The notes under the pieces: generated by a model
Told to the model about the DNA's origin: nothing
Database searches by the model: none
The model's input: the letters and a program-made list of their open reading frames with translations, nothing else
Shown here: one piece after another, positions 25,562 to 34,599 of the stretch
Numbering within the stretch: position 1 is the stretch's first letter
Layout of the letters: every line of letters begins with the position of its first letter
Made by a program: the position numbers and the translations under genes
DNA from: Hominimerdicola alba
GTDB lineage: Bacteria; Bacillota; Clostridia; Oscillospirales; Ruminococcaceae
Direction: 5' to 3'
Length of the DNA: 64,000 bases
NCBI RefSeq assembly: GCF_900112155.1
Contig: NZ_FOKQ01000005.1
Location: 1-64,000 of the forward strand

Positions 25562-26719
25562 ATGAGCTACAACAATATTGAAACTGCGCTGATACACGGC
25601 GGTATATCAATAGATGAAAGAACAGGTGCTGTTAACGTTCCCATCTATCAGACATCCACATTCAAGCAGGACGGTCTGGGAAAGATGCGAGGATATGAGT
25701 ATTCAAGAACAGGCAATCCCACAAGAGAAGCTCTTGAAGCACTTATCGCAGAGCTTGAAGGCGGTCACGCAGGATTTGCTTTTGCCAGCGGTCTTGCTGC
25801 TGAAACTGCAGTTCTCAGCCTGTTAAACTCAGGTGACAGAGTGCTGATATCTTCAAATGTTTATGGTGGCACATTCAGATTGCTTTCCAAGATATTCAAT
25901 CACTTTGAAATAAACTATACTATATCGGATACAGAGAATCCCGAGGCTTTTGAAAAGGATATCACACCAGATGTGAAAGCTGTTCTGATAGAAAGCCCTG
26001 CAAATCCTCTGATGACCATAACCGATATCCGCGCAATATCTGAGATAGCTCACAAACACGGTCTTCTCGTAATCGTGGACAACACATTCATGACACCATA
26101 TTTACAGAGACCTCTTGAACTTGGTGCTGATATCGTTCTTCACAGTGCTACAAAATATCTCGGCGGACACAGCGATGTCGTTGCAGGTCTGGCAGTAGTT
26201 AAAACTCAGGAGCTTGCGGAAAAGCTGGCATTCATACAGAATTCCACAGGCGGTGTGCTTCCTCCATTTGACAGCTTCCTGCTGATAAGAGGTATCAAGA
26301 CACTGGGTGTTCGTCTTGACAGACACGTTGCAAATGCTGAAGCTGCTGCAAAGTATCTCACAGAGCATAAGGCTGTAAAGAGCGTTCACTACCCGGGACT
26401 TCCTACTGATAAGGGATATGAAGTCAACAAGCGTCAGGCTAAAAACGGCGGCGTGATGATATCCTTTGAACTGAAGGACAACTACGATATCAACACATTC
26501 TTCGAGAGCCTTAAGCTGATCACATTGGCTGAAAGTCTCGGCGGTGTTGAATCACTGGTATGCCACCCCTCAAGCATGACGCATGCTTCGATACCCGAAG
26601 AGATTCGCAAAAAGGTAGGCATAACCGATGGTCTGATAAGGCTTTCAATAGGTATTGAGAATATTGATGACATTCTGAACGACCTTGAACAGGCGATCAC
26701 AAAAAGTGAGGTAAAGTAA
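25562..26719 (+). CDS. mccB: cystathionine gamma-lyase/synthase (trans-sulfuration PLP enzyme)
   Basis: 385 residues, after GAAAGGAAG. A Cys/Met-metabolism PLP enzyme: YSRTGNPT (about 47-54), ASGLAAETA, IVDNTFMTPY and the PLP lysine in HSATKYLGGHSD (about 195-206). Synthase and lyase are hard to separate by motif. The next gene, 1 bp after the stop, is a cysteine-synthase-type enzyme, the same pairing as mccA-mccB for methionine-to-cysteine conversion in Bacillus subtilis, so cystathionine gamma-lyase is preferred. It leads an operon that continues into the nitrogenase-like genes. Confidence 0.82.
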   Translation: MSYNNIETALIHGGISIDERTGAVNVPIYQTSTFKQDGLGKMRGYEYSRTGNPTREALEALIAELEGGHAGFAFASGLAAETAVLSLLNSGDRVLISSNVYGGTFRLLSKIFNHFEINYTISDTENPEAFEKDITPDVKAVLIESPANPLMTITDIRAISEIAHKHGLLVIVDNTFMTPYLQRPLELGADIVLHSATKYLGGHSDVVAGLAVVKTQELAEKLAFIQNSTGGVLPPFDSFLLIRGIKTLGVRLDRHVANAEAAAKYLTEHKAVKSVHYPGLPTDKGYEVNKRQAKNGGVMISFELKDNYDINTFFESLKLITLAESLGGVESLVCHPSSMTHASIPEEIRKKVGITDGLIRLSIGIENIDDILNDLEQAITKSEVK

Positions 26720-26720
26720 T

Positions 26721-27626
26721 ATGCTGTATGAAAATATGCATGACCTTATCGGTCACACACCACTGGTCAGGCTGACAAATATGGGGGTCTCCCCCGATAT
26801 ACATATTTATGCCAAGCTTGAAATGTATAATCCCTCGGGAAGCGTCAAAGACCGCATTGGTGAATACATGGTCAAGGCAGCCGAAAAAGAGGGTCTTCTA
26901 AAAAAGGGCGGTACGATAATCGAAGCTACCGCAGGCAACACGGGACTGGGAATTGCATTCGCAGCACTCGGAAGAGGTTACAGAGTGATCTTCACCGTTC
27001 CGACGAAGTTTTCCGCTGAAAAGCAGGCGCTGATGCGAGCGCTTGGTGCGGAGGTTATAAATACTCCCCGTGCTGAGGGTATGCTTGGTGCAGTACGCAA
27101 GGCTGAAGAACTGAAAGCTCAGATACCTGATTCGATATCTCTTGAACAGTTCAAAAACCCCAACAATCCTCTGGCACACTACGAGGGCACAGGCAAGGAG
27201 ATATTCGATGACCTTAACGGAGATATCGATTATCTGGTTGCAGGTGCAGGAAGCGGCGGTACTTATTCAGGTATCGTCAGATATCTTAAAGAACACGGCA
27301 AAACAGTCGGTATCCTCGCTGATCCCGAAGGCTCGACCATAGGAGGCGGCGAACACTCCGATTACAACATCGAGGGTATCGGCAATGATTTTATCCCTGA
27401 TACGATGGATATAAGTCTTGTGGATAAGGTCATAAAAGTCAACGATGAAGAAGCTTTTTCAACAGTACGCGATCTCGCAAGGAACGAGGGCATAATCGCA
27501 GGATCGTCTTCGGGCGCGGCTGTGGCAGCAGCTTTGAAGCTGGCTAAAACTATTGAAAAGGGAAATATCGTAGTCGTACTCCCAGACAGAGGCGACAGAT
27601 ATTTTAGTACAGGATTATTCGGATAG
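26721..27626 (+). CDS. mccA: cysteine synthase / cystathionine beta-synthase (MccA-like)
   Basis: 301 residues of the PLP fold-type II family. The PLP lysine is in NPSGSVKDRIG (about 33-43), the phosphate-binding loop in EATAGNTGLGIA (about 70-81) and GAGSGGTYSG (about 173-182). There is no CBS regulatory domain. In B. subtilis the homologous MccA joins serine derivatives with homocysteine to give cystathionine, which MccB cleaves to cysteine. Ordinary O-acetylserine sulfhydrylase (CysK) activity is the alternative. Its stop is 10 bp before the NifX-like gene, which ties trans-sulfuration to the nitrogenase-like cluster. Confidence 0.85.
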   Translation: MLYENMHDLIGHTPLVRLTNMGVSPDIHIYAKLEMYNPSGSVKDRIGEYMVKAAEKEGLLKKGGTIIEATAGNTGLGIAFAALGRGYRVIFTVPTKFSAEKQALMRALGAEVINTPRAEGMLGAVRKAEELKAQIPDSISLEQFKNPNNPLAHYEGTGKEIFDDLNGDIDYLVAGAGSGGTYSGIVRYLKEHGKTVGILADPEGSTIGGGEHSDYNIEGIGNDFIPDTMDISLVDKVIKVNDEEAFSTVRDLARNEGIIAGSSSGAAVAAALKLAKTIEKGNIVVVLPDRGDRYFSTGLFG

Positions 27627-27636
27627 CGGTGAGTTA

Positions 27637-28008
27637 ATGGTTTTTAAAATAGCATTTGCAAGCTCCGACGGAGTTAAGGTAGACAGTCATTTCGGTGCGG
27701 CGGAACGGTTTTATATCGCAACACTGGACATTGAAAAAGAGGAATATGACATAACAGGTCAGATAGAAGTTCGCCCCCCTTGCAACGGCGGATGGCACGA
27801 AGTTTCAAAATTCGGCGCAGTGCTCGAACAGCTGAGCGATGTATCTGCCATAGTTGCACAAAGAATAGGTCCCGGGGCAAAGAAGTATATTGAAGAAAAC
27901 AACAAGGCTGTTTATCAGATACCGCTTGAAATCGAGCAGGCGATATGTCTGCTAATGGAAGAAAAACAATGGGAGGTGGACAAATGGCGATCTCATACGA
28001 AGAGCTGA
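27637..28008 (+). CDS. NifX/NifB-C-terminal-like cofactor-binding protein
   Basis: A 123-residue protein of the dinitrogenase iron-molybdenum cofactor-binding family: IAFASSDGVKVDSHFGAAERF (start of the fold), a central ALVAQ-like strand (SAIVAQRIGPGAKKYI) and VYQIPLEIEQAI at the end. Such domains carry iron-sulfur cofactor precursors such as NifB-co. It overlaps the NifB-like gene by 25 bp. NifB proteins often have this domain fused at the C-terminus; here it is a separate polypeptide encoded just upstream. Confidence 0.82.
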   Translation: MVFKIAFASSDGVKVDSHFGAAERFYIATLDIEKEEYDITGQIEVRPPCNGGWHEVSKFGAVLEQLSDVSAIVAQRIGPGAKKYIEENNKAVYQIPLEIEQAICLLMEEKQWEVDKWRSHTKS

Positions 28009-28865
28009 CTACAAAGCATCCATGCTTTGCAAGAGGCGAGAAAAACGGTTCGGGACGAATACATCTTCCCATAAGCCCGAGCTGCAATATCGAATGTAGA
28101 TTCTGCGAACGCAGTTTCAACAACTACGAGATCCGACCGGGTGTCAGCAGAACAGTAATAACACCGGAAGAAGCTTTAGATGCTATCAAAAGGGCGCTTG
28201 AGGTCTGTCCCGATATACACGTTGCGGGAATAGCAGGACCGGGCGATACGCTTGCAAGTCCATATGCACTGGAAACTTTCAAGCTGATAAAAGAGGAATA
28301 TCCCGAGCTTGTGAAATGCATGAGCACCAACGGACTTCTGCTTGCTGAAAAGGCACAGGATATCCTGGATGTGGGGATAGATTCACTCACGGTAACGGTT
28401 AACGCAGTTGATCCCGAGATCGAAGCTAAACTCAATGATGGTATCATCTGGCACGGCAAGCATTATACAGGTGTAGAAGCCGCAGAGATACTTATCGAAC
28501 AGCAGCTTAAAGGTATAAAGATACTCAGTGATGCGGGTATGACACTAAAAGTCAACACGGTATTCGTTCCCGAAATAAACGGCGACCATATCGAAGAAGT
28601 TGCAAGAACAGTTGCCGAAGCGGGTGCTACGATATACAATATTATACCGCTGATACCAAATCACAAGTTGAAAGACTGCCGCGAACCAGACTGCATGGAA
28701 CTTGAAAGAGCGATACTGAAAGCATCGAAGTATATAGATGTATTCAGACATTGTCAGCGGTGCCGTGCAGATGCAGTCGGAATACCCGGCGGCAAGGATT
28801 ACGGCGAAGAGATATATCAGAACCTGCAGAGATTGACAAGAAAAGATACATTCTCACACGGATAA
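27984..28865 (+). CDS. nifB: NifB-like radical SAM protein
   Basis: About 293 residues from the ATG at 27984 (GGGAGG lies 7-13 bases upstream). The start HPCFARG, the radical SAM motif SPSCNIECRFCERSF (Cys about 34, 38, 41), the PGVSR segment and AGPGDTLA are hallmarks of NifB. NifB fuses two [4Fe-4S] clusters around a SAM-derived carbide to NifB-co, the core of nitrogenase cofactors. It lacks the C-terminal NifX-like domain, which is encoded separately upstream. Its presence, without NifE or NifN, implies that the D/K-like enzyme carries a NifB-co-derived cluster, as known for simplified systems such as methylthio-alkane reductase (marB). Confidence 0.9.
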   Translation: MAISYEELTTKHPCFARGEKNGSGRIHLPISPSCNIECRFCERSFNNYEIRPGVSRTVITPEEALDAIKRALEVCPDIHVAGIAGPGDTLASPYALETFKLIKEEYPELVKCMSTNGLLLAEKAQDILDVGIDSLTVTVNAVDPEIEAKLNDGIIWHGKHYTGVEAAEILIEQQLKGIKILSDAGMTLKVNTVFVPEINGDHIEEVARTVAEAGATIYNIIPLIPNHKLKDCREPDCMELERAILKASKYIDVFRHCQRCRADAVGIPGGKDYGEEIYQNLQRLTRKDTFSHG

Positions 28866-28916
28866 AATACCATATGAAATATATGAGTAAATCTTAAAAT
28901 ACCATATACGGTATTT
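28863..28916 (+). repeat. direct repeat and hairpin upstream of the NifH-like gene
   Basis: TAAAATACCATAT occurs at 28863-28875 and again at 28895-28907, 32 bp apart, three helical turns. The second copy is part of an inverted repeat AAATACC-N6-GGTATTT (28897-28916). It may be an operator or an RNA hairpin setting NifH-like expression above that of nifB. Confidence 0.6.
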
Positions 28917-28947
28917 AATATATAAACTATTATTTGAAATGAGGTAA

Positions 28948-29811
<864 letters not shown>

Positions 29812-29814
29812 GAT

Positions 29815-29847
29815 AATTCATAATTCACAATTCATAATTCATAATTA
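29815..29847. repeat. tandem AATTCA(T/C)A repeat between H- and D-like genes
   Basis: Four imperfect copies of an 8-base unit, AATTCATA/AATTCACA, in the 128-bp gap between the NifH-like and D-like genes. No hairpin terminator is visible, so transcription may continue through it. Confidence 0.65.
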
Positions 29848-29939
29848 CTGACATGGATCAATGCTTTGTGTTTTTATCATAACTTACTTGATACTCTGAT
29901 TTTATCAGAATAACAAAAATAAGAATAGGAGTTTTGATA

Positions 29940-31409
29940 ATGAGTAAAGTTAATTTGAATATACCCGAGGTCGAGATTCGTGAGATACGTCTCAATTCGA
30001 TCACGGGATTTCAGGGAACTGCAAAGGAGCTTGTAGATGCTTGCTCTGCCTGCGGCGGAAAAATGAAGGACAAGAACCGTTCTTTCAGCCAGTGTCTCGG
30101 ATGCGGCACATCAAACGCTGCCTGCACACTGACACTTATACAGGACGCTGCGATAATCTCTCACGGTCCTGTCGGATGTTCAACTTGTCTGCATGAGTTT
30201 GCTTTCACATATCGCGTGAACGCATATCTCAGACAGCTTGACCACCCCACACAGAGAAAGATATACTCTACCAACTTGGAGGAAAAAGATACGATCTACG
30301 GTGGCAGCAAGAAGCTTGAAGCTGCTATCCGTGAGGTACACAAACGTGCTAAGCCCAGTGCGATATTTGTTATAACCACCTGTGCGGCAGGTATCATCGG
30401 TGACGACGTTGAGAGCGTTACCAATGCTGCTCAGAAAGAACTTGGCATACCTGTAGTTGCTGTATTCTGCGAGGGCTTCCGTTCAAAGATGTGGACATCG
30501 GGCTTTGATGCAGGATATCACGGTATTGCAAGAAAGATCATCAAGCCCGCAAGACAGAAGAGAAATATCATCAATGTTATAAACTTCTGGGGCAGCGATA
30601 TTTTCCGCGAGTGGTTTGCAGAATTCGGTTATGAGCCTAACTATATCACACCATTTGCAACTGTGGACAGCCTGAGCTATTCAAGTGAAGCTGCTCTGAC
30701 AATACAGGCATGTTCGACACTTGGTTCATACCTAGGTGCGGCTCTGGAGCAGCAGTTCGGAGTGCCTGAGATACGCAATTCACCTCCTTACGGCATTGCA
30801 CAGACCGATCGCTGGTTCAGAGAACTGGGTCAGATAATCGGCAAGGAAAAGGAAGTAGAAGAATTCCTGAAGCGCAAAAAGGAAGAATATATGCCCAAGA
30901 TCGAAGTTCTCCGCGAGAAACTAAAGGGCAAGACCGCATATGTTACCGCAGGTGCTTCACACGGCCATTCACTGCTGGCTCTGCTGAAAGAGCTGGGCAT
31001 GGAACCTCAGGGTGCTGCGATATTCCATCACGATCCTCAGTATGATAATGAGGATGAGCGTGCTGATACTCTGAGACATACGGTATCGGATTACGGTGAT
31101 GTGCCTAACTACAACGTCTGCAACAAGCAGGAATTCGAGCTTGTTAACGTACTCAACCGCATCAAGCCCGATATACTTCTGGCTCGTCACGGCGGCATGA
31201 CCCTCTGGGGCGCAAAGCTTGGTATACCATCACTGCTGGTGGGCGATGAGCATTTCGGTATGGGCTATGAAGGTCTGGTAAATTACGGCGAGCGCATACT
31301 CGAAACTATCGAGAACGATGAGTTCGTAAAGAACCTGGCTAAACACTCAGCTAACCCTTACACTAAGTGGTGGCTGGATCAGGAGCCTTACACATTCTTG
31401 GGAAAGTAA
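29940..31409 (+). CDS. nitrogenase-like component D (MarD-like, NifD/NifE superfamily)
   Basis: 489 residues from the ATG at 29940, after GGAG. Residues matching P-cluster ligands are Cys80 in GPVGCSTC and Cys148 in TTCAAGIIGDD, with a third among the N-terminal cysteines. The cofactor ligands also appear kept: Cys258 in IQACSTLGSYLGAALEQQFG and His438 in GDEHFGMGYEGL. So it probably binds a NifB-co-derived cluster and is catalytic rather than a scaffold. The N-terminus has extra cysteines (35, 38, 52, 55, 62). Context with metAA, metY and mccBA favours a methylthio-alkane reductase or another carbon-sulfur bond-cleaving enzyme over dinitrogen reduction. Confidence 0.85.
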   Translation: MSKVNLNIPEVEIREIRLNSITGFQGTAKELVDACSACGGKMKDKNRSFSQCLGCGTSNAACTLTLIQDAAIISHGPVGCSTCLHEFAFTYRVNAYLRQLDHPTQRKIYSTNLEEKDTIYGGSKKLEAAIREVHKRAKPSAIFVITTCAAGIIGDDVESVTNAAQKELGIPVVAVFCEGFRSKMWTSGFDAGYHGIARKIIKPARQKRNIINVINFWGSDIFREWFAEFGYEPNYITPFATVDSLSYSSEAALTIQACSTLGSYLGAALEQQFGVPEIRNSPPYGIAQTDRWFRELGQIIGKEKEVEEFLKRKKEEYMPKIEVLREKLKGKTAYVTAGASHGHSLLALLKELGMEPQGAAIFHHDPQYDNEDERADTLRHTVSDYGDVPNYNVCNKQEFELVNVLNRIKPDILLARHGGMTLWGAKLGIPSLLVGDEHFGMGYEGLVNYGERILETIENDEFVKNLAKHSANPYTKWWLDQEPYTFLGK

Positions 31410-31422
31410 AGGAGAAACAAAT

Positions 31423-32763
31423 ATGGCAGGATTGATTGAACAGGAGCGCTACACCTGTGCCATAGGCGCATTACAGACAGTAGTAGCTATTCCCCGCGCT
31501 GTACCGATACTTCACTCGGGTCCCGGCTGCGGAGTTATGATAAAAGGCTTTTTTGAGCGTTCGTCAGGTTACGCAGGCGGTGAAACTGCACCCTGCACGA
31601 ACTTCAGCGAAAAGGAAGTTGTGTTCGGCGGAACTGACAGACTTCGCAATATAATCAAGAATACCTACAAGGTGCTTGACACTGACTTGCAGGTTGTTGT
31701 AACAGGATGTACCGCAGGTATCGTTGGTGATGACGTTGCAAGCGTCACAGACGAGTTCCTCTTTGAAGAGGACAGACCCATAGTTCACGTTGAAACTTCG
31801 GGTTTCAAATCCAACAACTATGTATCTCATTCGGCAGTTGTGAATGCAATAATCGACCAGTATGTAAGCCGTTTTGAGGAGGAAAATCCCTCTCGTTCGG
31901 AGAAAAATCTGGTGAACGTTATCGCTTCCATACCTTATCAGGATCAGTTCTGGAAGGGCAACCTGAAAGAATACAAGAGACTTCTGGAAGGTCTCGGTCT
32001 GAAAGTTAATATCCTTTTCGGACCTCACTCAGGTGGCGTAAAGGAATGGCAGACCATTCCCAAGGCAAACTTCAATGTGTTCGTATCACCCTGGTACGGC
32101 GAACCTATAGTTAAGAATCTTCAGCGCAGATACGGTCAGCCATATTTCAAGTTCGGCTATCTGCCTGTCGGTGCTAACGAGACTACAAAGTTCCTTAACG
32201 GAGTGCTTGATTTTGCACTTGAACAGGGTGCAGAGATCGATGAAAAGAAAGCAAGAAAGTTCATCGAAGAAGAGGAAAAAGCATACTATGAAGAGCTTGA
32301 CAACCTCGCTACTTTCCTGCTGGAATTCCGTTACGGTCTGCCAAGTTACGTGCATATCCTCCACGATGCGGGATATGTTGTTGGTCTGACAAAGTTCCTG
32401 CTTCACGAAACAGGACTTGTACCCAAGGAACAGTTCATCGTTGATAATGTTCCCAAAAAGTATCAGGAGCAGATCGAGGCTGATATCAAGTCGACCTCAG
32501 ACAAGCGTGAGATACCTGTATACTTCGACCCAGATGCAGGTGCTATGCAGGACGTAATCAGAGGTCTTGAACACAAGGGCAGAGGTCTTATCCTCGGCAG
32601 CGGCTGGGACAAGGAGCTTGCAGCTGAGATAAATGCTGACTTCCTTTCCATAGCTTGTCCTACACCTTACCGCATAGTTATGACAACAAATTATGTGGGC
32701 TACACAGGCGGTCTCAGAGTTATAGAAGATATCTACAACACTGCGCTTGCAACATATAAATAA
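31423..32763 (+). CDS. nitrogenase-like component K (MarK-like, NifK/NifN superfamily)
   Basis: 446 residues, 13 bp after the D-like gene. P-cluster-type cysteines are Cys12 in RYTCAIGAL, Cys36 in HSGPGCGVM and Cys96 in VTGCTAGIVGDD. It lacks the long N-terminal extension of molybdenum NifK, as in short, iron-only-like or nitrogenase-like K subunits. It should form an alpha2beta2 complex with the D-like protein and hold the electron-transfer cluster at their interface. A strong terminator follows, so it closes the main operon; a second NifX-like gene comes just after. Confidence 0.85.
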   Translation: MAGLIEQERYTCAIGALQTVVAIPRAVPILHSGPGCGVMIKGFFERSSGYAGGETAPCTNFSEKEVVFGGTDRLRNIIKNTYKVLDTDLQVVVTGCTAGIVGDDVASVTDEFLFEEDRPIVHVETSGFKSNNYVSHSAVVNAIIDQYVSRFEEENPSRSEKNLVNVIASIPYQDQFWKGNLKEYKRLLEGLGLKVNILFGPHSGGVKEWQTIPKANFNVFVSPWYGEPIVKNLQRRYGQPYFKFGYLPVGANETTKFLNGVLDFALEQGAEIDEKKARKFIEEEEKAYYEELDNLATFLLEFRYGLPSYVHILHDAGYVVGLTKFLLHETGLVPKEQFIVDNVPKKYQEQIEADIKSTSDKREIPVYFDPDAGAMQDVIRGLEHKGRGLILGSGWDKELAAEINADFLSIACPTPYRIVMTTNYVGYTGGLRVIEDIYNTALATYK

Positions 32764-32769
32764 TAGCAG

Positions 32770-32803
32770 ATATCTCCTGTCAGCCGACAGGAGATATTTT
32801 TAA
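32770..32803 (+). terminator. intrinsic terminator after the K-like gene
   Basis: A perfect 12-bp stem (32770-32781 with 32786-32797, loop AGCC) followed by a T-run. Read-through may still feed the NifX-like gene 17 bp later. Confidence 0.88.
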
Positions 32804-32819
32804 AAGTGAGGTATATGAT

Positions 32820-33152
32820 ATGTCTAAAATTGCAGTAGCAACATCTGATGGTTTTACAGTAAACGAACATTTCGGCCACGCGAATTTCTTTCGTGTATAT
32901 GAGCTGAATGAAACAGGTCATACTTTCATTGATGTGCGTGATGCGGTGGCTGCCTGTCAGCATTCACTTGGTCACGATACTACGCGTTTCGATAAGATTA
33001 TCGAGCTTCTCTCGGACTGCGATGCTTTGCTGGTACAGAAGATCGGCGAAGGCGCGGCAGCGTATCTGATATCGAAAAACGTAAGAGTTTTCGAGGTTAG
33101 CGGACCGATAGACGCTGTGCTTGACAAGTTCGTTGAAGATAAGATCATATAG
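32820..33152 (+). CDS. second NifX-like cofactor-binding protein
   Basis: A 110-residue protein of the NifX/NifB-C family: KIAVATSDGFTVNEHFGHANFF at the start, CDALLVQKIGEGAAAYLI in the middle and VRVFEVSGPIDAVLDKFV at the end. It differs clearly from the copy at 27637, and includes an HFGHA motif with two His. It may guard or ferry the cluster made by the NifB-like protein. It sits between two terminators, so its level probably depends on read-through, a way to keep it below the catalytic subunits. Confidence 0.82.
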   Translation: MSKIAVATSDGFTVNEHFGHANFFRVYELNETGHTFIDVRDAVAACQHSLGHDTTRFDKIIELLSDCDALLVQKIGEGAAAYLISKNVRVFEVSGPIDAVLDKFVEDKII

Positions 33153-33158
33153 ATGAAA

Positions 33159-33192
33159 AATATCCCCTGTAAGAAAACAGGGGATATTTTTT
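33159..33192 (+). terminator. intrinsic terminator after the second NifX-like gene
   Basis: A perfect 12-bp stem (33159-33170 with 33177-33188) and a T-run. Confidence 0.88.
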
Positions 33193-33230
33193 GTACAATA
33201 AACATTTCAGATATATACTTTTCCGATCGG

Positions 33231-33259
33231 TTGACATTCTCAGCATAAAGCTGTATAAT
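33231..33259 (+). promoter_or_regulatory. promoter of the membrane metallopeptidase gene
   Basis: TTGACA (33231-33236), 17-bp spacer, TATAAT (33254-33259). Confidence 0.8.
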
Positions 33260-33301
33260 ATTACAACAGACAGATAAAATAAATCCAAAGGAGACAACGC
33301 C

Positions 33302-34051
33302 ATGAAAACAAGATCAAAGAAAGTGATACCGACGATCATTCTCACTATGTTGGCACTGTTTATTGTTGCCGCAGTGATATTTTTTCAGTTCACCCAAATG
33401 GGATATATCATGAGTATCCCTTTAAGAACAAATTTCAATAAGATCGAGAACAATGTTTATCTCAACAAGGATAATTCACTGACTCCCGATGAAGTCCGCG
33501 AAATAACAGCGCAGGCAAAGGAACGTGTGACCGAATTCTACGGTGATACGCACTGTCTTGAAACCACTACTATCATAATCTGCGATGATAAAAATATCTC
33601 GGACAAGATAGGCGAAAAAGATACGAATACTTTTCTTTTTCCTACAAAGAAGGACTACATCTGTTTATCGAATGATTATTTCAATGTAGATGTGGTTGCA
33701 CATGAGCTGACACACGCGGAACTTCACTCATATATATCAGCTGATACACAGAGAAATCTGCCTGTTTGGTTCGATGAAGGACTGGCGACACAGAATGACT
33801 ACCGTGAAAAATACAGTTATGAAAACTGGGTAACAAAGACCGACAACGGCAAGAAAGCAACACCTCTTGAAGATATGGATTCACACTCTGAATTTCAATG
33901 CAAAGATGAAAACGAGCGTCAATTTCACTACCTATGCGCTAAACATGAGATCAGTGAATGGCTGGATAAACATTCTGTACAGGAGTTGCTCGAACTTGTA
34001 AAAGCTGTGAATAACGGCGAAGATTTTTATACCTTATACAACAAAGCATGA
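33302..34051 (+). CDS. membrane-anchored HExxH metallopeptidase
   Basis: 249 residues. A basic N-terminus and one hydrophobic helix (about 10-30) anchor it, with the rest outside the cell. The zinc motif HELTH is at about 138-142, in VVAHELTHAELH, and WFDEGLATQND 20 residues later supplies the third ligand Glu in the style of gluzincins (peptidase MA family). I recognise the fold type but not a specific family or substrate. It has its own promoter and shares a terminator with the opposing suf operon, so it need not belong to the sulfur genes. Confidence 0.75.
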   Translation: MKTRSKKVIPTIILTMLALFIVAAVIFFQFTQMGYIMSIPLRTNFNKIENNVYLNKDNSLTPDEVREITAQAKERVTEFYGDTHCLETTTIIICDDKNISDKIGEKDTNTFLFPTKKDYICLSNDYFNVDVVAHELTHAELHSYISADTQRNLPVWFDEGLATQNDYREKYSYENWVTKTDNGKKATPLEDMDSHSEFQCKDENERQFHYLCAKHEISEWLDKHSVQELLELVKAVNNGEDFYTLYNKA

Positions 34052-34062
34052 TATATAGCGTG

Positions 34063-34110
34063 AAAAAAATGCCCCCGAAGTGTCATCTGTCCGCTTCGGG
34101 GGTCATTTTT
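34063..34110. terminator. bidirectional intrinsic terminator
   Basis: CCCCCGAAG (34072-34080) pairs with CTTCGGGGG (34094-34102). An A-run lies on the left and a T-run on the right, so it can end both the metallopeptidase and the suf transcripts. Confidence 0.85.
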
Positions 34111-34145
34111 CTATTAAAATATTGTCCGGGTTTAAATCGTCCATA

Positions 34146-34598
34146 TCAGATATAGTACATATAATTTTTCTTTTCAGCGTGTTCGTTCTGACACTCTTTG
34201 ATAAGATCGGCAAGGGACATCTGCTCGGTAAAACGCCGCATATAGTTGTTGATATTTCCCCAGAGGCAGCTGTTTACAGAAGCTCTGATATTGTTGTTTT
34301 CCTGATCGTCTTCCGCCTCGTAGGTATCGGCAAGGATATTGTTATCAAGGGCATTGAGTATCTCGGAAAGAAATATCTTTTCCGCGGGGCGAGTGAGGAC
34401 ATATCCTCCGTGAGAACCTTTCTGACCCTTTACAAATCCACCCTGACGCAGGCCCAGAACTATCTGTTCAAGATATTTCTGGGATATATTCTGTCTTTCA
34501 GCTATCTCAGCAGACGATACTGTATTCCCTTTTTCTGAATTAACAGCAATATCTGCCAGCGCTACGATACCAAGCTCGACTCTTGTTGAGATCTTCAT
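34146..34598 (-). CDS. Rrf2-family regulator closing the suf operon
   Basis: About 150 residues from the ATG at 34598; GGAGG lies 10 bases upstream, inside the end of sufU, and the stop of sufU is 1 base away. The winged helix (MKISTRVELGIVALADIA, then SSAEIAERQNISQKYLEQIVLGL and GSHGGYVLTRP) is typical of Rrf2. The three clustered cysteines that hold the iron-sulfur cluster in IscR are missing; only two scattered Cys are seen. It therefore looks closer to CymR, the cysteine-metabolism repressor. It probably regulates suf and perhaps the sulfur genes nearby. Confidence 0.85.
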   Translation of the reverse strand: MKISTRVELGIVALADIAVNSEKGNTVSSAEIAERQNISQKYLEQIVLGLRQGGFVKGQKGSHGGYVLTRPAEKIFLSEILNALDNNILADTYEAEDDQENNNIRASVNSCLWGNINNYMRRFTEQMSLADLIKECQNEHAEKKNYMYYI

Positions 34599-34599
34599 A

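Noticed and set aside
29815-29847. CRISPR-like array
   Set aside because: The units are 8 bases with no spacers; it is a simple tandem repeat.
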